64,000 nucleotides of DNA from Clostridium_AQ sp900552125 (lineage in GTDB: Bacteria; Bacillota_I; Bacilli_A; Erysipelotrichales; Erysipelotrichaceae): NCBI GenBank assembly GCA_037892765.1, contig JBBKBW010000003.1. The stretch is one strand, 5' to 3'. The notes beneath the pieces were generated by a model. It worked only from the letters and a program-made list of their open reading frames with translations. It was not told the origin of the DNA and did no database searches. Position numbers and translations under genes: made by a program. Below are positions 39,112-47,019 of this stretch, in pieces. How positions within the stretch are numbered: the first letter of the stretch is position 1; the number at the start of each line of letters is the position of its first letter.

Positions 39112-40296
39112 ATGGGAAAATTTAGAAAACTTATGGCGATGGCTGCAGTCTCATGCATGGCATTAACCGTCGTGACTGGATGTGGCAGCAGTGGTTCAGG
39201 TGAAACAGATTCAAATGAAGTTAAGATCGGATTGAACTTTGAACTTTCTGGAGGAACTGCAAACTATGGTACTCCAGAATATAATGGTGCTATGTTAGCA
39301 ATTAATCAGGCTAATGCAAGTGGTAAAAATAAATACACTTATACACCGGTAAAAGGAGATAACAAATCAAGCGCTGATGAGTCAACAAACCTAGCGACTA
39401 AAATGATTTCTTCTGATGGTGTAAAAGGTATTGTAGGTCCAGCTACTTCTGGTGCATCTGCAGCAACTTATCAGGTAGCTACTGACAATAAAGTACTAGT
39501 TGTATCACCTTCTTCAACCGCAACAAATGTAACTTTGGCAGATGGTGAAAATGTTGAAAGTGTTTATGATTATGTATTCCGTGTATGTTTTGAAGATTCT
39601 TATCAGGGTGCCGCAATGGCAGCTTATGCAAGTGATACTTTAGGTAAGAAAAAAGCTGTAGTCTTCTCTGATTCTAGTTCTGATTATAGTAAGGGATTAG
39701 CAGAAGCCTTCAAAAATAAATTTGAAGAAAAAGGCGGATCTATTGTTTCTGAGTTAAATTATCAGGAAAAAGATACAGACTTTAATGTTCAGCTTACTAA
39801 GATTAAAAATATGGATTATGATGTAATTTATATTCCAGGATATTATAATGAAGTTGGTTTGATTATTAAACAGGCTCGTGAAATGGGTATTGATGTACCA
39901 ATTGTTGGTGGAGATGGATTTGATTCTACTGATTTAGTTAGTCTTGCAGGAAAAGAAAATCTAAATAATGTTTTCTTTACTACTGCTTATACTACAGTTA
40001 ACGCAAGTGATGAATTAAATGCATTTATTGAAGCTTATAAAGAAGAATATGGTGAAGATCCTAGCATGTTCTCTGCATTGGCATATGATGCAACTAACCT
40101 TATGATTCAGGCATTTGAAGAAGCAGGAACTACAGATACAGAAGAAGTTCAGAAAACAATGGCCGGTATAAGCTTTAAAGGAGTAACCGGAAGCTTTACA
40201 TTTGATGAAACTCATACACCAGATAAAGCTGCATTGGTAGTAGAAATCGTTAATGGTGAACAGAAAAATGCAGTTGAAGTAAACCCAAATAAATAA
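39112..40296 (+). CDS. livJ: Branched-chain amino acid ABC transporter, substrate-binding lipoprotein
   Basis: Extracellular binding protein of a Liv-type transporter. The ATG seven bases after AAGGAGAG is chosen (394 aa); the frame's earlier ATG lies upstream of that site. A lipoprotein signal ends in TVVTGCGSSGSG, with Cys24 as the lipid anchor. The mature part is a Peripla_BP_6 protein: KIGLNFELSGGTANYG, GIVGPATSGASAATYQVA, VLVVSPSSTATN, PIVGGDGFDS and FKGVTGSFTFDE. The membrane and ATPase genes follow. Ligand is probably leucine, isoleucine or valine, but related proteins bind other amides. Confidence 0.93.
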   Translation: MGKFRKLMAMAAVSCMALTVVTGCGSSGSGETDSNEVKIGLNFELSGGTANYGTPEYNGAMLAINQANASGKNKYTYTPVKGDNKSSADESTNLATKMISSDGVKGIVGPATSGASAATYQVATDNKVLVVSPSSTATNVTLADGENVESVYDYVFRVCFEDSYQGAAMAAYASDTLGKKKAVVFSDSSSDYSKGLAEAFKNKFEEKGGSIVSELNYQEKDTDFNVQLTKIKNMDYDVIYIPGYYNEVGLIIKQAREMGIDVPIVGGDGFDSTDLVSLAGKENLNNVFFTTAYTTVNASDELNAFIEAYKEEYGEDPSMFSALAYDATNLMIQAFEEAGTTDTEEVQKTMAGISFKGVTGSFTFDETHTPDKAALVVEIVNGEQKNAVEVNPNK

Positions 40297-40311
40297 TTTA
40301 TAAGGTTACTA

Positions 40312-40342
40312 GAATAGGGGAAAGATCTTCTTTCTCCTATTT
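40312..40342 (+). terminator. Hairpin between livJ and livH
   Basis: GAATAGGGGAAAGA pairs with TCTTTCTCCTATTT (two G-U) around a 3-base loop; the T run is weak. It probably allows more binding protein than membrane subunits, as is usual in such operons. Confidence 0.65.
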
Positions 40343-40369
40343 TCAAATATTAAGACGAGGGGTGAAGTT

Positions 40370-41248
40370 ATGACAGAGTTTTTTCAACAGTTAATAAACG
40401 GATTATCCATCGGCAGTATTTATGCCTTAATTGCATTAGGCTATACGATGGTTTATGGGATTATTAAGTTAATCAACTTTGCACATGGGGATATTTATAT
40501 GATCGGTGCTTATGTTGGATTTCTTTCAATTTCATATTTGCATTTAGGCTTTTTCCCAGCTTTAATTCTGGCTATGGCAGTCTGTGCAGTTTTAGGTGTC
40601 GTGATTGAAAGAATTGCATATAAACCTTTAAGAAATGCAACACGTATTGCGGCGTTAATTACGGCAATCGGTGTTAGTTATGTGCTTGAATATTCAACAC
40701 AGAAAGTTATGGGACCTGGCGTTAAAACATATCCATCAGTTTTAAATAACCAGACTTTCCATCTGTTTGGAATTCAGATTCAGATGCAGCAGATCTATAT
40801 CTTAGTTATTACAATTGTATTAATGCTGGTATTACAGTTTATCGTTTATAAAACTAAGATTGGACGTTCTATGCGTGCTGTATCTGTAGATGCAGATGCC
40901 GCAAAATTAATGGGAATTAACGTAGATGCGACAATTTCCTATACTTTTGCGATTGGTTCTGCTTTAGCAGGAGCTGCTGGAGTATTAGTAGGAATGTATT
41001 ATAATACAATTAATCCTTTAATGGGGATGGTTCCCGGTATCAAAGCCTTTGTTGCTGCGGTGTTTGGCGGTATAGGTATTATTCCAGGTGCAATGTTTGG
41101 CGGTTTCTTTATTGGAATCGTAGAGGCGCTTGTAACTGCCTATGGAAGCTCACTATACAAAGATGCGGTTGTTTATGCAATCCTGATTTTAATTCTAATC
41201 ATTAAGCCGGCAGGCTTACTTGGTAAAAATGTGAAAGAGAAGGTGTAG
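40370..41248 (+). CDS. livH: Branched-chain amino acid ABC transporter, permease LivH
   Basis: First inner-membrane permease of the Liv transporter, 292 aa, hydrophobic. LINGLSIGSIYALIALGYTMVYGI, IKLINFAHGDIYM (the INFAHG motif) and MGINVDATISYTFAIGSALAGAAG (EAA-like loop, residues about 183-206) mark LivH. GAGGGGTGAAG precedes the ATG. Confidence 0.95.
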   Translation: MTEFFQQLINGLSIGSIYALIALGYTMVYGIIKLINFAHGDIYMIGAYVGFLSISYLHLGFFPALILAMAVCAVLGVVIERIAYKPLRNATRIAALITAIGVSYVLEYSTQKVMGPGVKTYPSVLNNQTFHLFGIQIQMQQIYILVITIVLMLVLQFIVYKTKIGRSMRAVSVDADAAKLMGINVDATISYTFAIGSALAGAAGVLVGMYYNTINPLMGMVPGIKAFVAAVFGGIGIIPGAMFGGFFIGIVEALVTAYGSSLYKDAVVYAILILILIIKPAGLLGKNVKEKV

Positions 41249-41252
41249 GCAT

Positions 41253-42209
41253 ATGAAAAATATATTTAGTAAATTAAACCTATGCTGGATTTTATTTACT
41301 GCCATTTTACTGACAGTACTTACGTTATTGATGCAAGGTGGAGTTATTAATTTCTATTACCAAAGTATTTTATTTACAATTGGTATTAATATGATTCTCG
41401 CAATCTCTTTAAATCTGATTATTGGTGTTACAGGACAGTTCTCTTTAGGACATGCCGGATTTATGTGTATCGGAGCATATGCAGCTGCGATTATCACAAA
41501 ATCTAATCCGAATCTAGGTGGTTTTTTTGTAGCAGTAATTGTTGGCGGAATCATATCTGCATTGGTTGCGTTAATTGTAGCGATTCCAACACTACGATTA
41601 AAAGGTGATTATCTTGCGATAGCGACACTTGGTTTTTCTGAAATTGTACGTATTATTGTGTTAAATATGAAAATCACCAATGGGGCAGCAGGTTTATTTG
41701 GTATTCCAAAACTGACAACATGGCCATTGTTAATCGTGTGCATACTAGTGTCACTGCTTGTGGTGCTAAACTTTTCAAGAAGCGCTCCCGGACGTGCCTG
41801 TATATCTATTCGTGAAGATGAAATTGCATCTGAAGCAATGGGTATTAATACAACAAAGTATAAAACGATTGCCTTTGTGATTGGTGCTGTATTAGCTTCT
41901 TTGGCTGGTGCACTTTATGCTTGTAATTTCTATGTTGTTAAACCGGATTTATTCACTTTTAATAAATCTGTAGATATTCTTATTCTTGTAGTGTTTGGTG
42001 GTATGGGAAGTTATACTGGATCCATGATTGCGGCTATCGTAATAGGTATCATTAATATGTACCTGCAGAATTTTGCGGATATTCGTATGATTATCTATGG
42101 TGCTGCATTAGTATTGATCATGGTATTTCGTCCAGAAGGGCTGCTTGGCACAAAAGAATTTACATTTTCTGGGCTCTTTAAGCGGCTATCGGAGAAGAAG
42201 GGGGTATAG
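41253..42209 (+). CDS. livM: Branched-chain amino acid ABC transporter, permease LivM
   Basis: Second membrane permease, 318 aa, starting four bases after livH. SLNLIIGVTGQFSLGHAGF is the LivM hallmark, and GRACISIREDEIASEAMGI and VFGGMGSYTGSM are the conserved cytoplasmic loops. Many hydrophobic segments. Forms the channel with LivH. Confidence 0.95.
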   Translation: MKNIFSKLNLCWILFTAILLTVLTLLMQGGVINFYYQSILFTIGINMILAISLNLIIGVTGQFSLGHAGFMCIGAYAAAIITKSNPNLGGFFVAVIVGGIISALVALIVAIPTLRLKGDYLAIATLGFSEIVRIIVLNMKITNGAAGLFGIPKLTTWPLLIVCILVSLLVVLNFSRSAPGRACISIREDEIASEAMGINTTKYKTIAFVIGAVLASLAGALYACNFYVVKPDLFTFNKSVDILILVVFGGMGSYTGSMIAAIVIGIINMYLQNFADIRMIIYGAALVLIMVFRPEGLLGTKEFTFSGLFKRLSEKKGV

Positions 42210-42211
42210 CT

Positions 42212-42988
42212 ATGGCTTTGTTGAAGGTTAGTAATCTGACAAAGAACTTTGGAGGGCTTTGTGCTGTATCCAATGTGAATATGGAAATAAATGAAAAAGA
42301 GTTAATTGGTTTGATTGGACCTAATGGAGCAGGGAAAACAACACTATTCAACCTTTTGACTGGTGTATATGAACCAAGTGAAGGAAGCATCCAGTTAAAT
42401 GTAGATGGGACTATGAAAGAAATTGGAGGCATGAAACCATATAAGGTAACACATATGGGACTTGCGAGAACCTTTCAGAATATACGTTTATTTAAAAATC
42501 TGACGGTGCTGGATAATGTTAAGATTGCAATGCATCAAAATATTAAATATGGTAGTATTCAAGCAATTTTACGTACTCCAAAGTTCTATAAAGAAGAAGA
42601 ACGAGTACTAAAAAAAGCAGAAGAATATTTGCAGGTTGTTAAATTATTTGATAAAAAAGATGAATTAGCAAAAAATCTTCCTTATGGCGAACAGCGTAGA
42701 CTTGAAATTGCACGTGCTCTGGCAATTGAACCAAAAATCCTATTTTTAGATGAACCGGCAGCTGGTATGAATCCACAGGAAACAGCAGATCTAACAAAAC
42801 TGATTCATCAGATTAAAGATGATTTTAATTTAACGATCATATTAATTGAACATGATATGTCTTTGGTTATGACGATTTGTGAAAGAATCTATGTTTTGGA
42901 TTATGGAAAGTGTATTGCCAATGGTGTTCCTGAAGAGATCAAAAATAATAAGAGAGTAATCAAAGCATATTTAGGGGAGGATGTTTAA
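42212..42988 (+). CDS. livG: Branched-chain amino acid ABC transporter, ATPase LivG
   Basis: 258-aa ABC ATPase with Walker A GPNGAGKTTL, the long insert typical of LivG (LARTFQNIRLFKNLTVLDN), signature region LPYGEQRRLEIARALA, Walker B ILFLDEPAAGMN and the switch His in LIEHDM. The BCA_ABC_TP_C-type tail (GVPEEIKNNKRVIKAYLGE) ends the protein. Gap of two bases from livM. Confidence 0.96.
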   Translation: MALLKVSNLTKNFGGLCAVSNVNMEINEKELIGLIGPNGAGKTTLFNLLTGVYEPSEGSIQLNVDGTMKEIGGMKPYKVTHMGLARTFQNIRLFKNLTVLDNVKIAMHQNIKYGSIQAILRTPKFYKEEERVLKKAEEYLQVVKLFDKKDELAKNLPYGEQRRLEIARALAIEPKILFLDEPAAGMNPQETADLTKLIHQIKDDFNLTIILIEHDMSLVMTICERIYVLDYGKCIANGVPEEIKNNKRVIKAYLGEDV

Positions 42989-42989
42989 C

Positions 42990-43694
42990 ATGTTGAAAAT
43001 TGATAAATTAAATGTCCATTATGGTGTAATTCATGCATTAAAAGATGTTTCCATTGAAGTAAATGAAGGGGAAATCGTTTCTTTAATTGGCGCAAATGGA
43101 GCAGGAAAAACTACTTTGCTTCAGACAATCAGTGGCTTGTTGAAAAAAACAAGTGGGGATATTGTATTTCTTGGGAAATCATTAAATAAAGTCAGTGCTA
43201 AGAATATTGTACGAGAGGGAATTACGCAGGTTCCTGAGGGTAGGCATATTTTTCCTGGTATGACAGTTTATGAAAATTTATTGATGGGCGCATACCTTAG
43301 AAAAGATAAAGATGGAATAAAAAAAGATATGCAGGAAGTATATGAACGTTTTCCAATTCTAGAAAAGCGTAGTACACAGGATGCTTCTACTTTATCAGGA
43401 GGCGAACAGCAGATGTTAGCTATGGGACGTGCATTAATGGCAAATCCAAAAATACTGCTGTTAGATGAGCCTAGTATGGGGCTGGCACCTATCTTAGTAA
43501 AAGAAATATTTAATATCATTCGTGATATTAATGAAAATGGAACAACAGTTCTTCTTGTGGAACAAAATGCAAAAATGGCATTATCTATTGCGGATCGAGC
43601 CTATGTCATGGAGACAGGTAATATTGTGATGAGCGGAACTGGTATAGAACTGGCAAATAGTCCAGAAATTCAAAAGGCATATCTGGGAGGATAA
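42990..43694 (+). CDS. livF: Branched-chain amino acid ABC transporter, ATPase LivF
   Basis: 234-aa ABC ATPase. An ATG nine bases earlier touches the GGGGAGG ribosome site, so the ATG one base after the livG stop is chosen. Walker A GANGAGKTTLLQTISGL, QVPEGRHIFPGMTV (LivF hallmark), signature LSGGEQQMLAMGRAL, Walker B LLLDEPSMGLAP, and LLVEQNAKMAL are present. Confidence 0.96.
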   Translation: MLKIDKLNVHYGVIHALKDVSIEVNEGEIVSLIGANGAGKTTLLQTISGLLKKTSGDIVFLGKSLNKVSAKNIVREGITQVPEGRHIFPGMTVYENLLMGAYLRKDKDGIKKDMQEVYERFPILEKRSTQDASTLSGGEQQMLAMGRALMANPKILLLDEPSMGLAPILVKEIFNIIRDINENGTTVLLVEQNAKMALSIADRAYVMETGNIVMSGTGIELANSPEIQKAYLGG

Positions 43695-43698
43695 GTGT

Positions 43699-44346
43699 AT
43701 GTATGTAAAGAATAGAATGACAAGTAATCCTATTTGCATTGATGTAAACAGCAAAATTAGTGAAGTTGTCGATATTATGAATGAAAAAGGATTACATCGT
43801 ATTCCGGTCGTAAGCGGGAAAAAATTAGTCGGTTTAGTTACTGAGGGAATGATCAGTAAGAATGGTGCTACTAAAGCTACAAGCTTAAGTATCTTTGAAT
43901 TAAATTATTTATTATCAAAAACAAGCGTAGATGCCATTATGATCCGTGATGTGATTACAATTCATGAGGATCGCTTTTTGGAAGATGCGGCTTTAATGAT
44001 GTTTAAACATGATATTGGCTGTCTTCCTGTAGTCAATGATGCTAATGATGTTGTAGGTATTTTAACAACTAACGATGTATTATCTGCTTTCCTTGATATT
44101 TTGGGATATCGTGAAAGCGGTAGTCGTGTTTGTATTGAAGTCAAAGATGAATTAGGAACAATTGGTAAAATTTCTGAAATCTTTGTACGCAATAATTGTA
44201 ATATTACTCACTTAGGTGTATATTCACAGCATAATGGATATGCGGATATGATTATTCGTATTGATACTTTCCAAACAGATGCATTGGCAAAGGATTTGGA
44301 AGAAAATGGATATAAAGTATTAAGTATTACAAAAAATCCAAATTAA
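43699..44346 (+). CDS. CBS-CBS-ACT domain protein (AcuB-like)
   Basis: 215-aa cytoplasmic sensor. Two CBS domains (MTSNPICIDVNSKISEVVD, then MIRDVITIHEDRFLEDAA and IGCLPVVNDANDVVGILT) are followed by an ACT-like domain (RVCIEVKDELGTIGKISEIF). Four bases separate it from livF, so it belongs to the liv operon. CBS domains bind adenosine nucleotides and ACT domains often bind amino acids; a role in coupling branched-chain amino acid uptake to cell state is an inference. Bacillus AcuB, of similar make-up, is linked to acetoin use but without a settled mechanism. Confidence 0.87.
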   Translation: MYVKNRMTSNPICIDVNSKISEVVDIMNEKGLHRIPVVSGKKLVGLVTEGMISKNGATKATSLSIFELNYLLSKTSVDAIMIRDVITIHEDRFLEDAALMMFKHDIGCLPVVNDANDVVGILTTNDVLSAFLDILGYRESGSRVCIEVKDELGTIGKISEIFVRNNCNITHLGVYSQHNGYADMIIRIDTFQTDALAKDLEENGYKVLSITKNPN

Positions 44347-44369
44347 AAGGGTGAGAATTTCACCCCTTT
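44346..44369. terminator. Bidirectional hairpin between the liv operon and the deoR-type gene
   Basis: TTAAAAGGGTGA and TCACCCCTTTAA pair with one bulged C; A/T tracts on both sides. Confidence 0.65.
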
Positions 44370-44372
44370 AAT

Positions 44373-45128
44373 TTATACGCATAGAATTTCTTTGGCTTCT
44401 TCAATTTGTTTTCTTTCTTCTAAAGTAATATTATTTGTGATGATGCAATCATACTGAGCAAATTTTCCAAATGGGTAAGTACCGGTTTTAGAAAATTTTG
44501 TTACATCACAAAGTAAATATTTTTTTGTAGCTTTTTCTAGTACTTTTTGTTTAATGATTAATTCTTCATAAGAGAAGGTAGTTGGACCATCGCATTGATA
44601 AAAGCCATCTGTTCCCATAAATGCCATATCAATTTTCACATGTTCTAGATTTTCTAAAGTGAAAGCACCTACTGCAGTGCTTCCTTTTTTTTGCAGTTTT
44701 CCACCTAATAGAATAGTCTCATGTTTTGTGGATAATAGACGTTGGGCGATAGGCAGAGAACAAGTCACAATAGTCAAATCCTTCTTTAACGGTAAGTATT
44801 TTGTCATTGCAAGTGTTGTGCTCCCTGGGTCTAAATAGATAAGACTGTTGTCATTGATAAGTTCTACTGCTTGTAGTGCAATTCTTTGTTTAAGCTCAAT
44901 ATTTTCTTCCATTTTAACATCAATTGGAAGTTCGTTGTATTTATCAATAAATTGTGCCCAACCATGATGCTTTTGAATAGAACCTCTTTGTTCTAAAGCA
45001 AATAAATCTTTACGAATAGTTTCAGTAGTAACATTAAAATGAGCAGATAGTTCTTTTATATTTGCTTGTTTCTTATCCTGTAGGTAGCTGATAATTGCTT
45101 TACGGCGAGTCTCGGTTTTAATTGACAT
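44373..45128 (-). CDS. DeoR-family transcriptional repressor
   Basis: 251-aa sugar-phosphate-responsive repressor. N-terminal HTH (NIKELSAHFNVTTETIRKDL, QRGSIQKHHG) and a C-terminal sensor with YLDPGSTTLAM, ILLGGKLQKKGSTAVG, AFMGTDGFYQCDGPT and LLCDVTKF, as in GlpR/DeoR. AGGAGGAT precedes the ATG on the minus strand. It is divergent from hxlA-hxlB, which it probably controls; the shared intergenic region holds TTGGTTTTA repeats. Confidence 0.92.
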   Translation of the reverse strand: MSIKTETRRKAIISYLQDKKQANIKELSAHFNVTTETIRKDLFALEQRGSIQKHHGWAQFIDKYNELPIDVKMEENIELKQRIALQAVELINDNSLIYLDPGSTTLAMTKYLPLKKDLTIVTCSLPIAQRLLSTKHETILLGGKLQKKGSTAVGAFTLENLEHVKIDMAFMGTDGFYQCDGPTTFSYEELIIKQKVLEKATKKYLLCDVTKFSKTGTYPFGKFAQYDCIITNNITLEERKQIEEAKEILCV

Positions 45129-45140
45129 AAATCCTCCTAA

Positions 45141-45184
45141 TTGGTTTTATCTTGGTTTTAAAATAATATTTTGTTTTATACCAA
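45141..45184. promoter_or_regulatory. Repeat cluster in the deoR-hxlA intergenic region, possible operator
   Basis: TTGGTTTTA occurs at 45141-45149 and 45152-45160, 11 bases apart (one helical turn); TATACCAA at 45177-45184 gives an inverted half. Such repeats fit a DeoR-type oligomer. A possible hxlA promoter (TTGTTT, 17 bases, TAAAGT) lies nearer that gene. Confidence 0.4.
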
Positions 45185-45272
45185 TATTTTAATGCTTTAT
45201 CTTTTCTTTTTACAAGTATTTTCTTGTTTTTTACTTTGATTTAAATTAAAGTCATAGGTGAAAGAGGTGAAC

Positions 45273-45902
45273 ATGATGAAGTTACAAGTAGCATTGGATA
45301 CATTAACATTAGATGAATGTATGAAATTATTAGAAGAAACGAAAGGGAGCGTAGATATTGCGGAAACTGGAACTCCATTTATTATTGAAGAGGGAATGAG
45401 ACCAGTAAAAGCAATCAAAGAAAAGTTTCCTGAAATTGAAGTTTTAGCCGATGCGAAAATTATGGATGCAGGAGAATATGAGGCGGATAAATGCTTTGCG
45501 GCAGGTGCTGATATTGTGACTGTACTAGGAGTTAGTCATGATGAAACAATTTTAGGCTGTGTTCGTTCCGCTAAAAAATATGGGCGAAAAGTCATGGTGG
45601 ATATGATCAATGTACAAGATCTTGAACAAAGAACAAGAGAGATTGATGAAATGGGAGTAGACTACATTTGTGTACATACAGCTTTTGATGTACAGGCAAG
45701 TGGACAAGATCCTTTAGAGGAATTAAAAACAGTAAATAAAGTAATACAGCATGCGGAAAGTGCAGTAGCAGGTGGTGTTAAACTAAATACAATTGATGAT
45801 ATAGTACAAGAAGGTGCTGCTGTTATTGTTGTAGGTGGGGCAATCTGTAATGCGAAAGATCGTTCGCAAATGACAAAAGATATGAAAGGAAGATTGCAAT
45901 GA
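45273..45902 (+). CDS. hxlA: 3-hexulose-6-phosphate synthase
   Basis: Condenses formaldehyde with ribulose-5-phosphate to arabino-3-hexulose-6-phosphate, or runs in reverse to make ribulose-5-phosphate. About 209 aa; of two adjacent ATGs after GAGGTG, the first is given. QVALDTLTLDECMKLL, VDIAETGTPFIIEEGM, EVLADAKIMDAGEYEA, KVMVDMINVQDLEQR, GVDYICVHTAFDVQA and AVAGGVKL match HxlA closely. The homologous 3-keto-gulonate-6-phosphate decarboxylase (UlaD) is less likely because PHI is encoded next and the two overlap. Confidence 0.92.
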   Translation: MMKLQVALDTLTLDECMKLLEETKGSVDIAETGTPFIIEEGMRPVKAIKEKFPEIEVLADAKIMDAGEYEADKCFAAGADIVTVLGVSHDETILGCVRSAKKYGRKVMVDMINVQDLEQRTREIDEMGVDYICVHTAFDVQASGQDPLEELKTVNKVIQHAESAVAGGVKLNTIDDIVQEGAAVIVVGGAICNAKDRSQMTKDMKGRLQ

Positions 45903-46459
45903 CGAATATAGAATATGCGAAAACTGTTCTCAATGAATTGGAACATACCTTATTAAGTATTAAAGAAAGTGATGCACAAAAATTTGTTGAATTAGTAGAT
46001 GGAGCTAATGAAATATTCTGTGCGGGAGCAGGACGCAGCGGTTTTCAAGTCAAAGGATTTGCGATGCGTTTAATGCATATGGGAAAACATTCTTATGTCG
46101 TAGGAGAAACATGTACACCAAATATTTCAAATGACGGAGTACTGGTTATTTGTTCAGGTTCAGGTGAAACAAAAAGTTTAATAAATCATGCGATGAAAGC
46201 TAAAGAAGTAGGTGCTAAGATTGCCTTAATTACAATAAATCCTGAATCTACCATTGCGAAAATGGCAGATGTAGTGATTGAAATCAGTGCCCCAAGTCCA
46301 AAGAGTGCAAAAGAAGGACAGATTCGTTCTATTCAGCCTATGGGCTCACTTTTTGAACAAAGTGAAGGATTATTTATGGATATTAGTATCATGATGCTTA
46401 TGGAAAGAAATAATATGGATAGTGATACGATGTTTGGCCGCCATGCCAATATGGAATAG
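45899..46459 (+). CDS. hxlB: 6-phospho-3-hexuloisomerase
   Basis: Converts 3-hexulose-6-phosphate to fructose-6-phosphate. The 186-aa SIS-fold protein has EIFCAGAGRSGFQVKGFAMR, VICSGSGETKSLI, and a late Glu/His region (FEQSEGLFMD, MFGRHANME). Its ATG overlaps the hxlA stop (ATGA), the usual coupling of this pair. Together with hxlA it forms a ribulose-monophosphate shunt. In a gut-type Firmicute this may serve formaldehyde removal or pentose-phosphate supply. Confidence 0.94.
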   Translation: MTNIEYAKTVLNELEHTLLSIKESDAQKFVELVDGANEIFCAGAGRSGFQVKGFAMRLMHMGKHSYVVGETCTPNISNDGVLVICSGSGETKSLINHAMKAKEVGAKIALITINPESTIAKMADVVIEISAPSPKSAKEGQIRSIQPMGSLFEQSEGLFMDISIMMLMERNNMDSDTMFGRHANME

Positions 46460-46462
46460 ATT

Positions 46463-46816
46463 ATGAAACAAGAATTAGTACGTTTTGTGGAAAAACCGTG
46501 GGGATATGAGAAATGGATTGCGGTAACTAAAGACTATGCATTAAAAGAAATATTTTTTAAAAAAGGAAATCGCTGTTCTTTTCAATACCATAATCAAAAA
46601 GAGGAACATATTTATATTTTAAGTGGGAAACTAGAAGTTTTAGAAGATGATGAGAATAGAGAATTACACACACGTATTTATGAACCGGGGGAAATTATCC
46701 ACAATCCAGCAACCTATCGTCATCGAAACACTGCATTAGAAGACACAACAATTGTTGAAGTTAGTACACCTCATCTTGATGATGTGGTAAGAATTGAAGA
46801 TGACTATAATCGATAA
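46463..46816 (+). CDS. Cupin-domain protein, mannose-6-phosphate isomerase type II-like
   Basis: 117-aa single cupin with EKPWGYEKWIAVTKDYALKE, RCSFQYHNQKEEHIYILSG (metal His, Glu, His) and EPGEIIHNPATYRHR. This resembles the C-terminal isomerase domain of ManC-type enzymes and small sugar-phosphate isomerases. Three bases separate it from hxlB, so it should act on the same sugar phosphates. Its exact reaction is unknown. Confidence 0.8.
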   Translation: MKQELVRFVEKPWGYEKWIAVTKDYALKEIFFKKGNRCSFQYHNQKEEHIYILSGKLEVLEDDENRELHTRIYEPGEIIHNPATYRHRNTALEDTTIVEVSTPHLDDVVRIEDDYNR

Positions 46817-46820
46817 GATA

Positions 46821-46854
46821 AAAAAGCCTATTTAAAAGATCATAGGCTTTTTTT
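46821..46854 (+). terminator. Terminator of the hxlAB-cupin operon
   Basis: AAAAAGCCTAT and ATAGGCTTTTT form an 11-bp stem with a 10-base loop, then T run. Confidence 0.9.
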
Positions 46855-46960
46855 CATATGATTTTCAAGTTACTTTATCTGAATTAAATCAGTAAAAAAA
46901 ACGATAAGTGAAGCATATAGATGTCATAATTTTATTGGTGATGAAATGTTAATTTAATAA

Positions 46961-46997
46961 TCTAAGCGTTTTCATTTCTTGGTGTAAGATGTATAAT
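46961..46997 (+). promoter_or_regulatory. Promoter of the alcohol dehydrogenase gene with a cre-like site
   Basis: TTTTCA (46969-46974), 17 bases, TATAAT (46992-46997). On the minus strand ATGAAAACGCTTAGA (46975-46961) fits cre with one mismatch and overlaps the -35 box. Confidence 0.6.
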
Positions 46998-47019
46998 AAA
47001 GACAAGGAGGATTTTGTTT

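Noticed and set aside
45273..45902. 3-keto-L-gulonate-6-phosphate decarboxylase (UlaD/SgbH)
   Set aside because: Motifs fit HxlA better and the overlapping next gene is a hexuloisomerase.
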